A stretch of DNA of 64,000 bases. Source: Comamonas sp. BIGb0152 (GTDB taxonomy: Bacteria; Pseudomonadota; Gammaproteobacteria; Burkholderiales; Burkholderiaceae_C). Below, piece by piece: positions 7,972-17,246 of this stretch; the stretch's first letter is position 1; every line of letters begins with the position of its first letter. The translations under genes were made by a program, and so were the position numbers. The stretch lies in the NCBI RefSeq assembly GCF_024809975.1, contig NZ_JANUDY010000009.1:62001-126000 (forward strand), read 5' to 3'. Under the pieces are notes generated by a model. The model saw only the letters and a program-made list of their open reading frames with translations, was not told the origin of the DNA and did no database searches.

Positions 7972-9102
7972 ATGACTTCGCAGGATTTGTATGATTTCGC
8001 GCCGCTGGCGCGGTTGTTGCTCACGGGCGCCATCATTGCGCTGGGGCCGATTGTCTGGATTTGGTGGCGCCACCGGGGTGCTACACCGCTCAAGCGCCTG
8101 CAGGTGCTGGCGGTATTGACCCTGTTCCTGTCTTTTGATCTGGTGATGTTTGGCGCATTTACGCGCTTGACCGATTCCGGCCTAGGCTGCCCCGACTGGC
8201 CGGGCTGCTACGGCAATGCCAGCCCGATCGGCGCGCATGCCGAGATTTCCGCCGCGCAAGCGGCCATGCCGACCGGGCCGGTCACGCATGGCAAGGCCTG
8301 GGTGGAGATGATCCACCGCTACCTGGCTACCGCCGTGGGCGGCCTGATCATTGTGCTGACCGCCAGCGCCTGGCTGCAGCGCAAACGTGCGGGGGCGCAG
8401 CCGATCAGCCCCTGGTGGCCCACGGTCACCCTGGTCTGGGTGCTGATCCAGGGCGCCTTTGGAGCGCTGACGGTGACCATGAAACTTTTCCCGGCGATCG
8501 TGACCCTGCACCTGCTGGGCGGCACGGTGCTGCTGATGCTATTAACCGTGCAGGCAACGCGCCACACGCAATTTGCCGATAATCTAGGGTTAGTCCCAGT
8601 GCCACGCCTGTTGCGCGGCATGGTCATGGTCACCGCGCTGCTGGTGTTTGCGCAGGTGACCTTGGGTGGCTGGGTCAGTACCAACTATGCGGTGCTGGCC
8701 TGCACTAGCTTTCCGATGTGCAATGGCGCTTGGTGGCCAGCAATGAACTTTGATGGCTTCCAGATCTGGCGCCCGCTGGGGTTCCTGGCCGACGGCGCGC
8801 ACATTAGCTATGAAGCGCTGGTGGCCATCCACTACATGCACCGGCTGTTTGCCTATCTGGTGATCGCCGCCTTGCTGTGGCTGGGATGGACCTTGCGCAC
8901 CGTGCCGCTGCTCAGGCAGCAGCGCCGCTGGCTGATTGGCCTGACGGTGCTGCAGTTTGCCACCGGGCTGTCGAATGTGGTGCTGGACTGGCCGATGCTG
9001 GCGGCCGTTTTGCACACCGGGGGCGCTGCCGCCATCATGGTGGTGCTGACCTGGATCTGGTGTACTGCAGGCCCCAAACCTGCCCGCAGTGCTGCGAGCT
9101 GA
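7972..9102 (+). CDS. ctaA: Heme A synthase (COX15/CtaA)
   Basis: Converts heme O to heme A by oxidising the C8 methyl group. 376 residues with eight predicted membrane helices in two pseudo-repeats. Family text includes TRLTDSGLGCPDWPGCYG after the first helices, EMIHRYLAT with a heme-ligand His, VTLHLLGG, and in the second half AIHYMHRLFAY and LHTGGAA, giving the paired histidines that bind the two hemes. The loop cysteines C-x4-C (GCPDWPGC) match the conserved loop pair. It is directly followed by ctaB, whose product is its substrate supplier, as expected for an aa3 oxidase assembly operon. Confidence 0.95.
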   Translation: MTSQDLYDFAPLARLLLTGAIIALGPIVWIWWRHRGATPLKRLQVLAVLTLFLSFDLVMFGAFTRLTDSGLGCPDWPGCYGNASPIGAHAEISAAQAAMPTGPVTHGKAWVEMIHRYLATAVGGLIIVLTASAWLQRKRAGAQPISPWWPTVTLVWVLIQGAFGALTVTMKLFPAIVTLHLLGGTVLLMLLTVQATRHTQFADNLGLVPVPRLLRGMVMVTALLVFAQVTLGGWVSTNYAVLACTSFPMCNGAWWPAMNFDGFQIWRPLGFLADGAHISYEALVAIHYMHRLFAYLVIAALLWLGWTLRTVPLLRQQRRWLIGLTVLQFATGLSNVVLDWPMLAAVLHTGGAAAIMVVLTWIWCTAGPKPARSAAS

Positions 9103-9111
9103 TTACGCTGT

Positions 9112-10035
9112 ATGGAACAAAGACTGAGTGCCCCGATGACCGAACTTGCCGCAACGCCCATGCCGAACCGCTTTGCACAGTTCTATGCATTGACCAAACC
9201 CAAGGTGGTGCAGCTGATTGTGTTTTGCGCGCTGATCGGCATGGTGCTGGCCGTGCCCGGTGTGCCCACTGTGGCCGAGTTGCTGCGCATGCTGGTGGCT
9301 TGCGTGGGCATCTGGCTGGTGGCAGGCGCTGCCGCCGCCTTCAACTGCCTGGTAGAGCAGGGCATTGATGCGCGGATGAAGCGCACGGCCTGGCGCCCCA
9401 CCGCGCGTGGCGAGCTGTCCAATCGGCAGACCCTGCTGTTCTCGGCCACCCTGTGCATCGCCGGCTCGGCCATCCTGATCGTCTGGATCAATGCCATCAC
9501 CATGTGGCTGACCTTTGCGACCTTTGTGGGCTATGCCGTCATCTACACGGTGATCCTCAAGCCCCTGACGCCGCAGAACATCGTGATCGGCGGTGCATCG
9601 GGCGCCATGCCGCCGGTGCTGGGCTGGGCGGCGATGACGGGCGATGTGTCGCCCCAGGCGCTGCTGCTGTTTTTGATCATCTTCCTGTGGACGCCTCCGC
9701 ATTTTTGGGCGCTGGCGCTGTACCGGGTCGAGGACTACCGCAAGTCCGGTCTGCCGATGCTGCCGGTCACCCATGGGAACTATTACACCCGCGTGCAGGT
9801 CTTGCTCTACACCGTGGTCTTGTTTGCCGCCGGCCTGCTGCCCTTCATCATCCAGATGAGCTCCTGGATTTATCTGGTCGCCGCCGTGGTGCTGGGTGCC
9901 GGGTTCTTTGGCTATGCCTTTGCGCTGTGGCGCAATTACTCCGATGCGCTGGCACGCAAGACTTTCCGTTTCTCGCTCATCTACCTCAGCTTGCTGTTTG
10001 TGGCGCTGCTGGTGGACCACTATGTGACCTGGTAA
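9112..10035 (+). CDS. ctaB: Protoheme IX farnesyltransferase (heme O synthase)
   Basis: Adds the farnesyl tail to heme B, giving heme O for CtaA. 307 residues from ATG 9112 (a second ATG at 9136 is possible). It belongs to the UbiA prenyltransferase family: about nine helices, the first Asp-rich motif at [15 protein letters not shown] (N-x3-E-x3-D-x3-R form typical of CtaB), and the second at [30 protein letters not shown] is a strong CtaB signature. The gap from ctaA is 9 bp and to sco is 7 bp, so the three form one transcript. Confidence 0.96.
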   Translation: MEQRLSAPMTELAATPMPNRFAQFYALTKPKVVQLIVFCALIGMVLAVPGVPTVAELLRMLVACVGIWLVAGAAAAFNCLVEQGIDARMKRTAWRPTARGELSNRQTLLFSATLCIAGSAILIVWINAITMWLTFATFVGYAVIYTVILKPLTPQNIVIGGASGAMPPVLGWAAMTGDVSPQALLLFLIIFLWTPPHFWALALYRVEDYRKSGLPMLPVTHGNYYTRVQVLLYTVVLFAAGLLPFIIQMSSWIYLVAAVVLGAGFFGYAFALWRNYSDALARKTFRFSLIYLSLLFVALLVDHYVTW

Positions 10036-10042
10036 CTCTGCA

Positions 10043-10651
10043 ATGAACAAGCGCAATGCTCTTCGCTGGCTGGCCGGCTCGGCCGTACTGGCCTCGACGG
10101 CTGGGGTCCTGACGGCCTGCAAATCCAAGGCCGATTTCAACGCCATTGACCTGACGGGCAGCAAAGAATACGGGCAGGATTTCTCCATGCCCGACCAGCA
10201 TGGCCAACGCCGCAGCATGGCTGATTTCAAAGGCAAGGTGGTGCTGGTGTTCTTTGGCTTTACCCAGTGCCCCGATGTCTGCCCCACCACCTTGGGCGAC
10301 CTGGCTGCCGTCAAGCAAAAGCTCGGCGCCAAGGGTGACAAGCTGCAGGTTATCTTTGCCTCGGTCGATCCATCGCGCGACACGCCCGAGATTCTGCAAG
10401 CCTACCTGGCCAACTTTGACCCCAGCTTTCTGGCGCTGCGCGGCAGCGACGAGGAAACGGCCAAGATGGCCAAGGACTTCAAGGTGTACTACAAGCGGGT
10501 CGACGGCCAGACCCCCGGCAGCTACACCATGGACCATACCGCTGGCGACTATATCTTTGACCCGGAAGGCCGCCTGCGCTTGTACAGCCGCTATGGCACG
10601 CCCGTCGATACGCTCGCCAAAGATATCGAACAGCTGATCGACGGCGCATAA
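10043..10651 (+). CDS. SCO1/SenC family copper chaperone lipoprotein
   Basis: Copper chaperone for the CuA site of subunit II. 202 residues. The N-terminus is basic, then hydrophobic, ending in LTAC at about 26-29, which fits a lipoprotein box, so it should be tethered to the membrane facing the periplasm. The copper site is complete: C76 and C80 in CPDVCP, and H165 in MDHTAGDYIFDPEGRL. This makes it the canonical SCO protein of the cluster, unlike the related protein at 7219-7959. It is the last gene of the oxidase cluster; the ureD gene converges on it. Confidence 0.95.
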   Translation: MNKRNALRWLAGSAVLASTAGVLTACKSKADFNAIDLTGSKEYGQDFSMPDQHGQRRSMADFKGKVVLVFFGFTQCPDVCPTTLGDLAAVKQKLGAKGDKLQVIFASVDPSRDTPEILQAYLANFDPSFLALRGSDEETAKMAKDFKVYYKRVDGQTPGSYTMDHTAGDYIFDPEGRLRLYSRYGTPVDTLAKDIEQLIDGA

Positions 10652-10682
10652 GCGCTTAGACGCTTAAACGCTTAAAAGCGCT
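10651..10682. terminator. Hairpin and 8-bp tandem repeat between sco and ureD
   Basis: AGCGCTT (10651-10657) pairs with AAGCGCT (10676-10682) around three copies of an 8-mer beginning CGCTTA (10653, 10661, 10669). It lies in the 46-bp space between two convergent genes and may end both transcripts. There is no clear U-tract, so this is a weak call. Confidence 0.35.
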
Positions 10683-10697
10683 GAGCAAGGGCTCCGC

Positions 10698-11528
10698 TCA
10701 CATCGACCAGATACGCGGGCGTTGCGCCGGCAGCCCCAACAGGCTGCTGCGCCAGTGGCCCCACACCGTCTTCCACAGTTGCATCGCTGGCTCCACCACC
10801 GGTGCCAGACTGCGCAGCACCAGCATGTGCTCGTTGGGGGCAGTCACCCCCGCCATCACTTCCGCAGGGGCGGCTTCTAAAAGCATCTGCGTGCTCTCCA
10901 GCAGCGCCTCGCGTTGCGCACGGGGTATCGGGGAGCCGCAGGCATAAATCAGGCTGGCCATGCAGCGCTGGCCCGCCAGTCCCAATTGGCCATTGAGCAG
11001 CAGGTCGTCGTCCGCCTGGATGCGGCCACGCTCCAGAAAATGCCCCGGCCAGGCAATGTGCTGCGAAAACACCCCTTCGACAAAAGGCTGGCTGGCCAGC
11101 GGCAAGCCCAGCGCAGTGATATCCCAGGTCAGCAACTGCGCATCGGGCGCCAGCTCCATCTGCAGCTCGTTCGCGGCCACGCAGGCGTTGTAGGCAATGG
11201 CTTCCAGCGGCAGCCATTCCAGCCGGGCACCGGCCTGCAGTTGCAGGCGGGTGCGCTGCAAGGCCGGCTGGCCATTGGTTTTGTAGAAGCGTGTCGCTCC
11301 TGGCGTGGTGACCAGCGCATGGGCCCCCGCACCTACCTCGACCGAGATATCCAGCACATCGCCACCCACCAGCCCGCCCGGTGGGTGCACCAGCACGTTG
11401 TGGCAAATGCCAGCGCCTTCGGGGTAAAGACTTTTGAGAATGCGCAGTGGGCCATCGTGGCTGAACTGCACGGAGGTCTTGCCCGCCTGCAGGGCGTAGC
11501 GCAGGTCGAGTTGGGCATGCCAGCTCAT
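10698..11528 (-). CDS. ureD: Urease accessory protein UreD
   Basis: UreD (UreH) forms the scaffold with UreF and UreG that loads nickel into apo-urease. The start at 11528 gives 276 residues beginning [11 protein letters not shown], the usual UreD N-terminus; the frame is open further upstream but without family similarity. Typical text follows: [42 protein letters not shown] and [12 protein letters not shown]. It is the only urease gene on the minus strand here and diverges from ureA over a 260-bp control region. A sigma-54 element at 11619-11635 points toward it. Its 3' end converges with sco. Confidence 0.95.
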   Translation of the reverse strand: MSWHAQLDLRYALQAGKTSVQFSHDGPLRILKSLYPEGAGICHNVLVHPPGGLVGGDVLDISVEVGAGAHALVTTPGATRFYKTNGQPALQRTRLQLQAGARLEWLPLEAIAYNACVAANELQMELAPDAQLLTWDITALGLPLASQPFVEGVFSQHIAWPGHFLERGRIQADDDLLLNGQLGLAGQRCMASLIYACGSPIPRAQREALLESTQMLLEAAPAEVMAGVTAPNEHMLVLRSLAPVVEPAMQLWKTVWGHWRSSLLGLPAQRPRIWSM

Positions 11529-11618
11529 GGCCGTCGCGCGCAGCGGCCATGGCGTGGACGGCAAGGCCCTGGGGCCGAGAGGGGGTGCAGTTGGAATCCG
11601 AAAGACATGCCAGGGCTC

Positions 11619-11635
11619 TGCAAGCCACGTGCCAG
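11619..11635 (-). promoter_or_regulatory. Sigma-54 promoter driving ureD
   Basis: Read on the minus strand the sequence is CTGGCACG-TGGC-TTGCA, a full match to the sigma-54 (RpoN) consensus YTGGCACG-N4-TTGCW. GG (-24) and GC (-12) are separated by exactly 10 bp. Transcription would start near 11608, leaving a leader of about 80 bases before ureD. A partly matching second copy of the -24 half (TGCCAGGGCTCTGCA on the plus strand, 11608-11622) lies next to it. Confidence 0.7.
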
Positions 11636-11639
11636 GTTC

Positions 11640-11708
11640 TGCACCGCTCTGGGTTGTGGCATGTACCGATTTGGTGCGCAGGGGCCGCTGATGCTGCGTT
11701 GTGGTGCC
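11640..11708. promoter_or_regulatory. Three NtrC-like binding sites between ureD and ureA
   Basis: Three 17-bp sequences resemble the NtrC consensus TGCACC-N5-GGTGCA: 11640-11656 (TGCACC, then GGGTTG), 11662-11678 (TGTACC, then GGTGCG; the best, 10 of 12 arm bases) and 11692-11708 (TGCTGC, then GGTGCC). The centres are 22 and 30 bp apart, close to two and three helical turns, so dimers could bind on one face. They lie about 88-140 bp before the predicted ureA start point and beside the ureD sigma-54 element. Confidence 0.5.
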
Positions 11709-11760
11709 GATGGCGATATGCCGGCACAGAAAGCGTGCAGCGGGCGCTGGCCTGCTGTGG

Positions 11761-11777
11761 TTGGCATGTGCCTTGCT
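11761..11777 (+). promoter_or_regulatory. Sigma-54-like promoter upstream of ureA
   Basis: TTGGCATG-TGCC-TTGCT matches the sigma-54 consensus with one change (C to T) in the -24 box; GG (11763-11764) and GC (11775-11776) are separated by exactly 10 bp. The predicted start point, near 11788, is one base before the ureA ATG, so the message would be leaderless; no ribosome site is visible before that ATG. Confidence 0.5.
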
Positions 11778-11788
11778 TTGCTCTCGGT

Positions 11789-12091
11789 ATGGAACTGACA
11801 CCTCGCGAAAAAGACAAGCTGCTGATCTTTACCGCCGCCCTGCTGGCCGAGCGGCGCCTGGCACGGGGGCTCAAGCTCAACTACCCCGAAGCGGTAGCGC
11901 TGATCAGCGCCTTTGTGATGGAGGGCGCACGCGATGGCCGTACCGTTGCCCAGCTGATGAGCGCTGGCCGCACAGTGCTGACCCGCGCCGATGTGATGGA
12001 TGGCATTCCCGAAATGATTGCCGATATCCAGATCGAGGCCACCTTCCCCGATGGCACCAAGCTCGTCACCGTGCATGAGCCGATTGTCTGA
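11789..12091 (+). CDS. ureA: Urease gamma subunit
   Basis: Smallest structural subunit of urease, which hydrolyses urea to ammonia and carbamate. 100 residues, the exact usual length, starting [20 protein letters not shown]. The conserved middle is [19 protein letters not shown] and the end is VTVHEPIV. The frame is open for 240 bases upstream but with no family similarity. There is no Shine-Dalgarno sequence before the ATG; together with the sigma-54-like element at 11761-11777 this suggests a leaderless message. It heads the plus-strand urease operon. Confidence 0.97.
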   Translation: MELTPREKDKLLIFTAALLAERRLARGLKLNYPEAVALISAFVMEGARDGRTVAQLMSAGRTVLTRADVMDGIPEMIADIQIEATFPDGTKLVTVHEPIV

Positions 12092-12123
12092 ACCCCCCAA
12101 TTCTTCTCGCGCACCCCAAGACC

Positions 12124-12732
12124 ATGACCTTCAAGAAATTTTCTGCCGCTTTGGCCACCGCCGCTGCGGCCTTGCCCCTGTCTGCGCTCGCCCATGTGGG
12201 CGGCGATGGCGGCGGCCACCATGGCTTTCTGAGCAGCTTTGGCCATGCCTTTGCCCACCCCTTTACCGGTGCCGACCACATGGCCGCGATGTTGGCGGTA
12301 GGCGCCTGGAGCGCGCTGACCGTAACGCCCGCCTGGCGCGCACCGGCCGCCTTTGTGGCCCTGCTGGTGGCCGGTGCGCTGGCCGGCTTTGCGGGGCTGT
12401 GGGTGCCGGGTGTGGAGCCGATGATTGCCGCATCGGTGCTGGTGCTGGGCCTGTTGGTGGCGGTGCAAAAGCAGATGCCCTGGGTGCTGGCCGCTGCGCT
12501 GGCGGGCGTGTTTGCGTTTTTCCATGGGGCAGCCCATGGGTTTGAACTGGCGGCGGATACCGGCTGGGCCTCCGTGGGTGCCTTGGCGGGCATGGCGCTG
12601 GGCTCGGCCTTGCTGCATGTGGGTGGCATGGTGCTGGGCAAGGCCCTGATGCAGCGCCACCGCTGGCTGGCCAAGCTGGCAGGCGGGGCCACAGCGGCGT
12701 TGGGCGCGGTCATGCTGACCCGCCTGGCCTGA
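12124..12732 (+). CDS. ureJ: HupE/UreJ family nickel permease
   Basis: Integral membrane protein that is likely to bring nickel into the cell for urease. 202 residues. The N-terminal signal-like helix ends in [18 protein letters not shown], a His-rich stretch that could bind metal, and then comes the HupE signature [15 protein letters not shown], with His and Asp inside the first helix. Further helices include [12 protein letters not shown], another conserved His motif. Its place between ureA and ureB is typical of this family in beta-proteobacteria. Confidence 0.92.
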   Translation: MTFKKFSAALATAAAALPLSALAHVGGDGGGHHGFLSSFGHAFAHPFTGADHMAAMLAVGAWSALTVTPAWRAPAAFVALLVAGALAGFAGLWVPGVEPMIAASVLVLGLLVAVQKQMPWVLAAALAGVFAFFHGAAHGFELAADTGWASVGALAGMALGSALLHVGGMVLGKALMQRHRWLAKLAGGATAALGAVMLTRLA

Positions 12733-12745
12733 AAAGGGGCACGCG

Positions 12746-13054
12746 ATGATCCCCGGTGAACTGCTGCTGGACGACGGCGAACATGTACTGAACCCCGGGC
12801 GCCGCACCACCACCGTGGTGGTGCACAACGCCAGCGACCGGCCCATCCAGGTGGGCTCGCACTACCACTTTGCCGAGACCAATGCCGGCCTGAGCTTCGA
12901 CCGCCAGGCAGCCCATGGCATGCGCCTGCATATCGCCAGCGGCATGGCCGTGCGCTTTGAGCCCGGCCAGCAGCGCACCGTGGAGCTGGTGGACATTGGC
13001 GGCGACCGGCAGATCTATGGCTTTCGCGGCCTGGTGCAAGGGGCGCTGGAATGA
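12746..13054 (+). CDS. ureB: Urease beta subunit
   Basis: Structural beta subunit of the urease trimer. 102 residues, normal length. It begins [12 protein letters not shown] and carries the family signature [17 protein letters not shown], then [18 protein letters not shown] and [11 protein letters not shown] at the end. It follows ureJ by 13 bp and precedes ureC by 43 bp. The beta subunit forms the flap-side contacts with UreC; it has no catalytic residues of its own. Confidence 0.97.
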   Translation: MIPGELLLDDGEHVLNPGRRTTTVVVHNASDRPIQVGSHYHFAETNAGLSFDRQAAHGMRLHIASGMAVRFEPGQQRTVELVDIGGDRQIYGFRGLVQGALE

Positions 13055-13097
13055 GGCCCGGCACGCTGTGCCAGCGTTCTAAGACAGGAAGGTTCTG

Positions 13098-14816
13098 ATG
13101 GCAACGATGGACAGACGCGCATACGCAGAAACCTATGGGCCCACGGTGGGTGACCGCCTGCGCCTGGCCGATACCGCGCTGATCGTGGAGGTGGAGCAGG
13201 ACTTCACCTTGCGGGCCGGTGGCTATGGCGAAGAAGTGAAGTTTGGCGGTGGCAAGACCATCCGCGACGGCATGGCGCAAAGCCAGCGCAGCAGCGCGCA
13301 AGGCGCGATGGACACGGTGTTGACCAATGCGCTGATCATCGACCACTGGGGCATCGTCAAGGCGGACATTGGCCTCAAGGCCGGCCGCATTGCCGCGATT
13401 GGCAAGGCCGGCAACCCCGATACCCAGCCGGGCGTGGACATCACCATTGGCCCGGGCACCGAGATCATCAGCTGCGAAGGAAACATCGTCACCGCCGGCG
13501 GCATCGACACGCACATCCATTTCATCGCCCCCCAGCAAATCGAAGAAGCGCTGACCAGCGGCGTGACCACGATGATTGGTGGCGGCACCGGCCCGGCCAC
13601 CGGCACCTTTGCGACGACCTGCACGCCCGGCGCCTGGAACATGGAGCGCATGCTGCAGGCGGCCGATGCCTTCCCGATGAACCTGGGCTTTTTGGGCAAG
13701 GGCAATGCCAGCCTGCCGCTGGCTTTGCATGAGCAGATTGATGCCGGCGCGATTGGCCTCAAGCTGCACGAGGACTGGGGCAGCACGCCCGCCGCCATCG
13801 ACAACTGCCTGGATGTGGCCGAGCTGACCGACACCCAGGTGGCGATCCATACCGATACGCTCAACGAGAGCGGCTTTGTCGAAGACACGGTGGCGGCATT
13901 CAAGGGCCGCACCATCCACACCTTCCACACCGAAGGCGCGGGCGGCGGCCATGCGCCCGATATTTTGAAGGTGGTGGGCGAGGCCAATGTGCTGCCCAGC
14001 TCCACCAACCCGACGCGGCCCTACACGATCAACACCTTGGACGAGCATGTAGACATGCTGATGGTCTGCCACCACCTCGATGCAGGCATTGCCGAGGACC
14101 TGGCCTTTGCTGAAAGCCGCATCCGCAAGGAAACCATTGCGGCCGAAGACATCCTGCACGACATCGGCGCAATCAGCATGTTCAGCTCCGACAGCCAGGC
14201 CATGGGCCGGGTGGGCGAGGTGGTTTTGCGCACCTGGCAGACGGCGCACAAGATGAAGCAGCAGCGCGGCCCCTTGCCCGGCGACAGCGAGCGGCATGAC
14301 AACTTTCGCATCAAGCGCTATATCGCCAAATACACCATCAACCCCGCTATTGCCCACGGCATCAGCCATGAGGTGGGCAGCCTGGAGGTGGGCAAATGGG
14401 CCGATATCGTCATCTGGAAGCCGGCCTTCTTTGGCGTTAAACCGGCCTGCATCCTCAAGGGCGGCTTTATTGCGATGGCCGCCATGGGCGACCCCAATGC
14501 CTCAATCCCGACGCCGCAGCCGGTGCACTACCGCCCGATGTTTGGCGCCTTTGGCGGGGCGATTGCCAAGACCTCGCTGACCTTTGTCTCGCAAGCGGGG
14601 CTGGCAGCGGGCATTGGCCAGCGCTTTGGCCTGGCCAAGACCTTGTCCGCCGTCAAAGGCATACGCGGCCTGCAAAAGCGGCATATGGTGCACAACGATC
14701 TGGCCCCGCGCATGGAGGTGGATGCCCAGACCTATGCGGTGCGCGCCGATGGCCAGCTGCTGACCTGCGAGCCAGCCAGCAGCCTGCCGATGGCCCAGCG
14801 TTATTTTCTGTTTTGA
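13098..14816 (+). CDS. ureC: Urease alpha subunit (catalytic)
   Basis: Catalytic subunit with the di-nickel centre. 572 residues from the ATG at 13098, which has AGGAAGG upstream. The metal and catalytic residues are all visible, five positions later than in the Klebsiella enzyme: H139 and H141 (THIHF), carbamylated K222 (GLKLHEDWG), H224, H251 (AIHTDTLNE), H277 (GGGHAPD), the flap His at about 325 (VCHHL) and D365 ([11 protein letters not shown]). The protein is complete and should be active. The next gene begins 21 bp later. Confidence 0.98.
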   Translation: MATMDRRAYAETYGPTVGDRLRLADTALIVEVEQDFTLRAGGYGEEVKFGGGKTIRDGMAQSQRSSAQGAMDTVLTNALIIDHWGIVKADIGLKAGRIAAIGKAGNPDTQPGVDITIGPGTEIISCEGNIVTAGGIDTHIHFIAPQQIEEALTSGVTTMIGGGTGPATGTFATTCTPGAWNMERMLQAADAFPMNLGFLGKGNASLPLALHEQIDAGAIGLKLHEDWGSTPAAIDNCLDVAELTDTQVAIHTDTLNESGFVEDTVAAFKGRTIHTFHTEGAGGGHAPDILKVVGEANVLPSSTNPTRPYTINTLDEHVDMLMVCHHLDAGIAEDLAFAESRIRKETIAAEDILHDIGAISMFSSDSQAMGRVGEVVLRTWQTAHKMKQQRGPLPGDSERHDNFRIKRYIAKYTINPAIAHGISHEVGSLEVGKWADIVIWKPAFFGVKPACILKGGFIAMAAMGDPNASIPTPQPVHYRPMFGAFGGAIAKTSLTFVSQAGLAAGIGQRFGLAKTLSAVKGIRGLQKRHMVHNDLAPRMEVDAQTYAVRADGQLLTCEPASSLPMAQRYFLF

Positions 14817-14836
14817 ACCCGGATTGCGAAGTGGCA

Positions 14837-15313
14837 ATGACATTGATTTTCAAGCGTGACCCCGTCACCGACGCGCGCGTGCTGGCCTTTTTGGAAGCGC
14901 ACCTGAGCGACATGCGCCGCGTGTCGCCACCCGAGAGTGTGCATGCGCTCGACCCCGCGCAGCTGCGTGCGCCAGGCCTGCACCTGTGGACCGGCTGGAC
15001 GGCTGGGCAGGAGCCGCACAACCTGGTGGCGACCTGCGCACTCAAGGTGCTGGATGCTGGCCATCTGGAGCTCAAATCGATGCGGGTGGATGCTGCCCAC
15101 CGTGGCTCGGGTGCGGCCCAGCAGGTGCTGGACTATGTGCTGGGCCAGGCGAGGGCGATGGGCACTTCGCGCATCAGCCTGGAGACGGGTACCCAGGCCT
15201 TTTTTGCACCGGCACGCCGCTTTTACGAGCGCAATGGTTTTGTGCCTTGCCCGCCTTTTGGCAGCTACCAGCCTGATCCGCACAGCTGCTTCATGCGCTT
15301 GGAACTGGCTTAA
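14837..15313 (+). CDS. GNAT family N-acetyltransferase inside the urease operon
   Basis: 158 residues from the ATG at 14837. The GNAT fold is shown by ELKSMRVDAAHRGSGAAQQVLDYV, where RGSGAA is the acetyl-CoA pyrophosphate loop, followed by ISLETGTQAFFAPARRFYERNGFVPCPPFGSY, the usual motif B with its Tyr. It lies between ureC and ureE with gaps of 20 and 5 bp and is co-transcribed. The substrate is not evident from the sequence. GNAT genes occur at this place in several Comamonadaceae urease clusters, but no urease role is established. Confidence 0.88.
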   Translation: MTLIFKRDPVTDARVLAFLEAHLSDMRRVSPPESVHALDPAQLRAPGLHLWTGWTAGQEPHNLVATCALKVLDAGHLELKSMRVDAAHRGSGAAQQVLDYVLGQARAMGTSRISLETGTQAFFAPARRFYERNGFVPCPPFGSYQPDPHSCFMRLELA

Positions 15314-15318
15314 GCGCT

Positions 15319-15867
15319 ATGGCCATGCTGCAAATCTCCAAATGTTTGCCCGGCGGCCAAGACTTGGCACCGGCCCTGCGCAAGCGCGCGACGTCTGTCG
15401 AGCTGGACTGGGATGTGCGCCAGAAATCGCGCTTCTCCGCCACCGACAGCAGCGGCCGTGCGCTGGCGATTTTTCTGCCACGCGGCCAGGCCGTGCGCGG
15501 TGGCGATGTGCTGGTGGCCGAGGACGGCTCGCTGATCCTCGTGCGGGCTGCGCCGCAGAAAGTGCTGCACATCAGCGCTTGCGCGCAGCACGGTTCGGCC
15601 TTTGATTTGATGCGCGCGGCCTACCACCTGGGCAACCGCCATGTGCCGATCGAGCTGCAGCCAGACCACCTCAAGATCGAGCCCGACCATGTGCTGGCCG
15701 ACATGCTGCGCAGCATGCACATGACCGTGGTCGAAGCCGAGCTGCCCTTTGAGCCCGAAGGCGGCGCCTATGGCGGCCATGTCACCAACGATGGCCACAG
15801 CCACCATGGTCATGGGCACAGCCATGACCACGGGCATGACCACGCCCATCCGCACCACCACGGATGA
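15319..15867 (+). CDS. ureE: Urease accessory protein UreE (nickel metallochaperone)
   Basis: Binds nickel and hands it to the UreD-UreF-UreG complex. 182 residues from ATG 15319 (a second ATG at 15325 is possible). The N-terminal peptide-binding domain (about 1-75) is followed by the metal-binding domain, with [14 protein letters not shown] and its conserved His near the interface. The C-terminus is strongly His-rich: [15 protein letters not shown] and then PHHHG, a nickel-storage tail like that of Klebsiella UreE. The stop shares ATGA with the ureF start. Confidence 0.96.
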   Translation: MAMLQISKCLPGGQDLAPALRKRATSVELDWDVRQKSRFSATDSSGRALAIFLPRGQAVRGGDVLVAEDGSLILVRAAPQKVLHISACAQHGSAFDLMRAAYHLGNRHVPIELQPDHLKIEPDHVLADMLRSMHMTVVEAELPFEPEGGAYGGHVTNDGHSHHGHGHSHDHGHDHAHPHHHG

Positions 15868-16571
15868 GCACCCAGCCCCTCAGTCTGTCGCCCGCCAGCT
15901 TTTTGCAGCTGATGTGGTTGGCCTCGCCTGCCTTGCCGATCGGTGGTTTCTCCTACTCGGAAGGCTTGGAAGCGGGTGTGAATGCCGCGTTGGTAGGTAA
16001 CGAGGCGCAGGCGGCAGACTGGATTGCCGAGCAGCTGCAGCTGAGCCAGGCCCGAGGCGATATGGCGGTGCTGGCCCAGGCCATGTCGGCCTGGCACAGC
16101 GATGACCGCGCGCGCCTGGTAGCGCTCAACGCCTGGGTGCTGCAGACGCGCGAGAGCAGCGAGCTGCGCCTGCAGGCCGAGCAAATGGGACGCTCGCTGG
16201 TGGCCTGGTTGCACAACCGCCATGCCGACGATGCCGAGGCGCTGGCCCTGGTGAACTGGCTGGCAGCCCAGGATGCGAGCTACCCGCTGGCCTTTGCGCT
16301 GGCTGCGCACCTGGCGCGGGCGGGCGCGCGCGATGCGTTGCTGGCCTATGCCTTTGGCTGGGCCGAGAACATGGTGCAGGCCGCGATCAAATCGGTGCCG
16401 CTGGGCCAGAACGCCGGCCAGCGCATTTTGGCGCGGCTGGCGCAGGCGATACCGGGCGCGGCTGACCATGCGCTGGCGCTGCACGACGACCAGCGCCAGG
16501 CTTTTTCTCCGATGCTGGCCATTCTTTCGGCCCGGCATGAACACCAATATTCACGGCTTTTTCGATCATGA
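15864..16571 (+). CDS. ureF: Urease accessory protein UreF
   Basis: Scaffold and GTPase-gating partner of UreG in nickel insertion. 235 residues, all-helical. It begins with low-similarity text, then [21 protein letters not shown], the UreF signature, and continues with GRSLVAWL and [22 protein letters not shown]. The C-terminus ends [11 protein letters not shown], the UreD-contact tail. The start overlaps ureE by 4 bp and the end overlaps ureG by 4 bp, so translation is coupled through E-F-G. Confidence 0.96.
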   Translation: MSTQPLSLSPASFLQLMWLASPALPIGGFSYSEGLEAGVNAALVGNEAQAADWIAEQLQLSQARGDMAVLAQAMSAWHSDDRARLVALNAWVLQTRESSELRLQAEQMGRSLVAWLHNRHADDAEALALVNWLAAQDASYPLAFALAAHLARAGARDALLAYAFGWAENMVQAAIKSVPLGQNAGQRILARLAQAIPGAADHALALHDDQRQAFSPMLAILSARHEHQYSRLFRS

Positions 16572-17227
16572 GCACTGCACTGCACCACATCCCCCACCGC
16601 AGCAAAAAGCTGCCCCCTTTGCGCGTGGGTATTGGCGGGCCCGTGGGCTCGGGCAAGACCACCATCTTGGAGATGCTGTGCAAGGCCATGCGCGACAAAT
16701 GGGACCTGATCGCCATCACCAACGACATCTACACCAAGGAAGACCAGCGCCTGCTGACCGTCAGCGGCGCGCTGCCGGCCGAGCGCATCATGGGGGTGGA
16801 GACGGGCGGCTGCCCGCACACCGCTATCCGCGAGGATGCCTCCATCAACCTCGAAGCGATTGACCGCATGCTGGCCCAGTTTCCCGATGCCGATATCGTC
16901 TTTATCGAGTCGGGCGGTGACAACCTGGCCGCCACCTTCAGCCCCGAGCTGTCGGACCTGACCATCTATGTGATCGATGTGGCAGCCGGCGAGAAGATTC
17001 CGCGCAAGGGCGGCCCGGGCATCACCAAGAGTGATCTGTTTGTGATCAACAAGACCGATCTGGCGCCCTATGTCGGCGCCAACCTGGAGGTGATGCGCAG
17101 CGACACCGAGCGCATGCGCAGCAGCCCCAAGGGAATCAAGCCCTTTGTGATGACGAATCTCAAAACGCTGGACGGCCTGGACGAGGTGGTGGCCTTTATC
17201 GAAAAGCAGGGCCTGCTGCTGGGCTGA
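16568..17227 (+). CDS. ureG: Urease accessory GTPase UreG
   Basis: GTPase that powers nickel transfer to urease. 219 residues. The P-loop is [10 protein letters not shown], switch text is [14 protein letters not shown], the nickel-binding CPH motif is in [18 protein letters not shown] text, the Walker B-like segment is [14 protein letters not shown], and the base-specificity motif is [12 protein letters not shown]. It is the last gene of the plus-strand urease operon; the next gene converges on it after 19 bp. Confidence 0.98.
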   Translation: MSTALHHIPHRSKKLPPLRVGIGGPVGSGKTTILEMLCKAMRDKWDLIAITNDIYTKEDQRLLTVSGALPAERIMGVETGGCPHTAIREDASINLEAIDRMLAQFPDADIVFIESGGDNLAATFSPELSDLTIYVIDVAAGEKIPRKGGPGITKSDLFVINKTDLAPYVGANLEVMRSDTERMRSSPKGIKPFVMTNLKTLDGLDEVVAFIEKQGLLLG

Positions 17228-17246
17228 GTGCTGGCGGCGCGAAGCG

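Noticed and set aside
12066..14369. A 767-residue open frame on the minus strand across ureJ, ureB and ureC.
   Set aside because: It is a shadow of strongly conserved plus-strand urease genes; GC-rich codon use keeps the opposite frame open, and the translation is His/Ala/Gly/Arg-rich with no domain.
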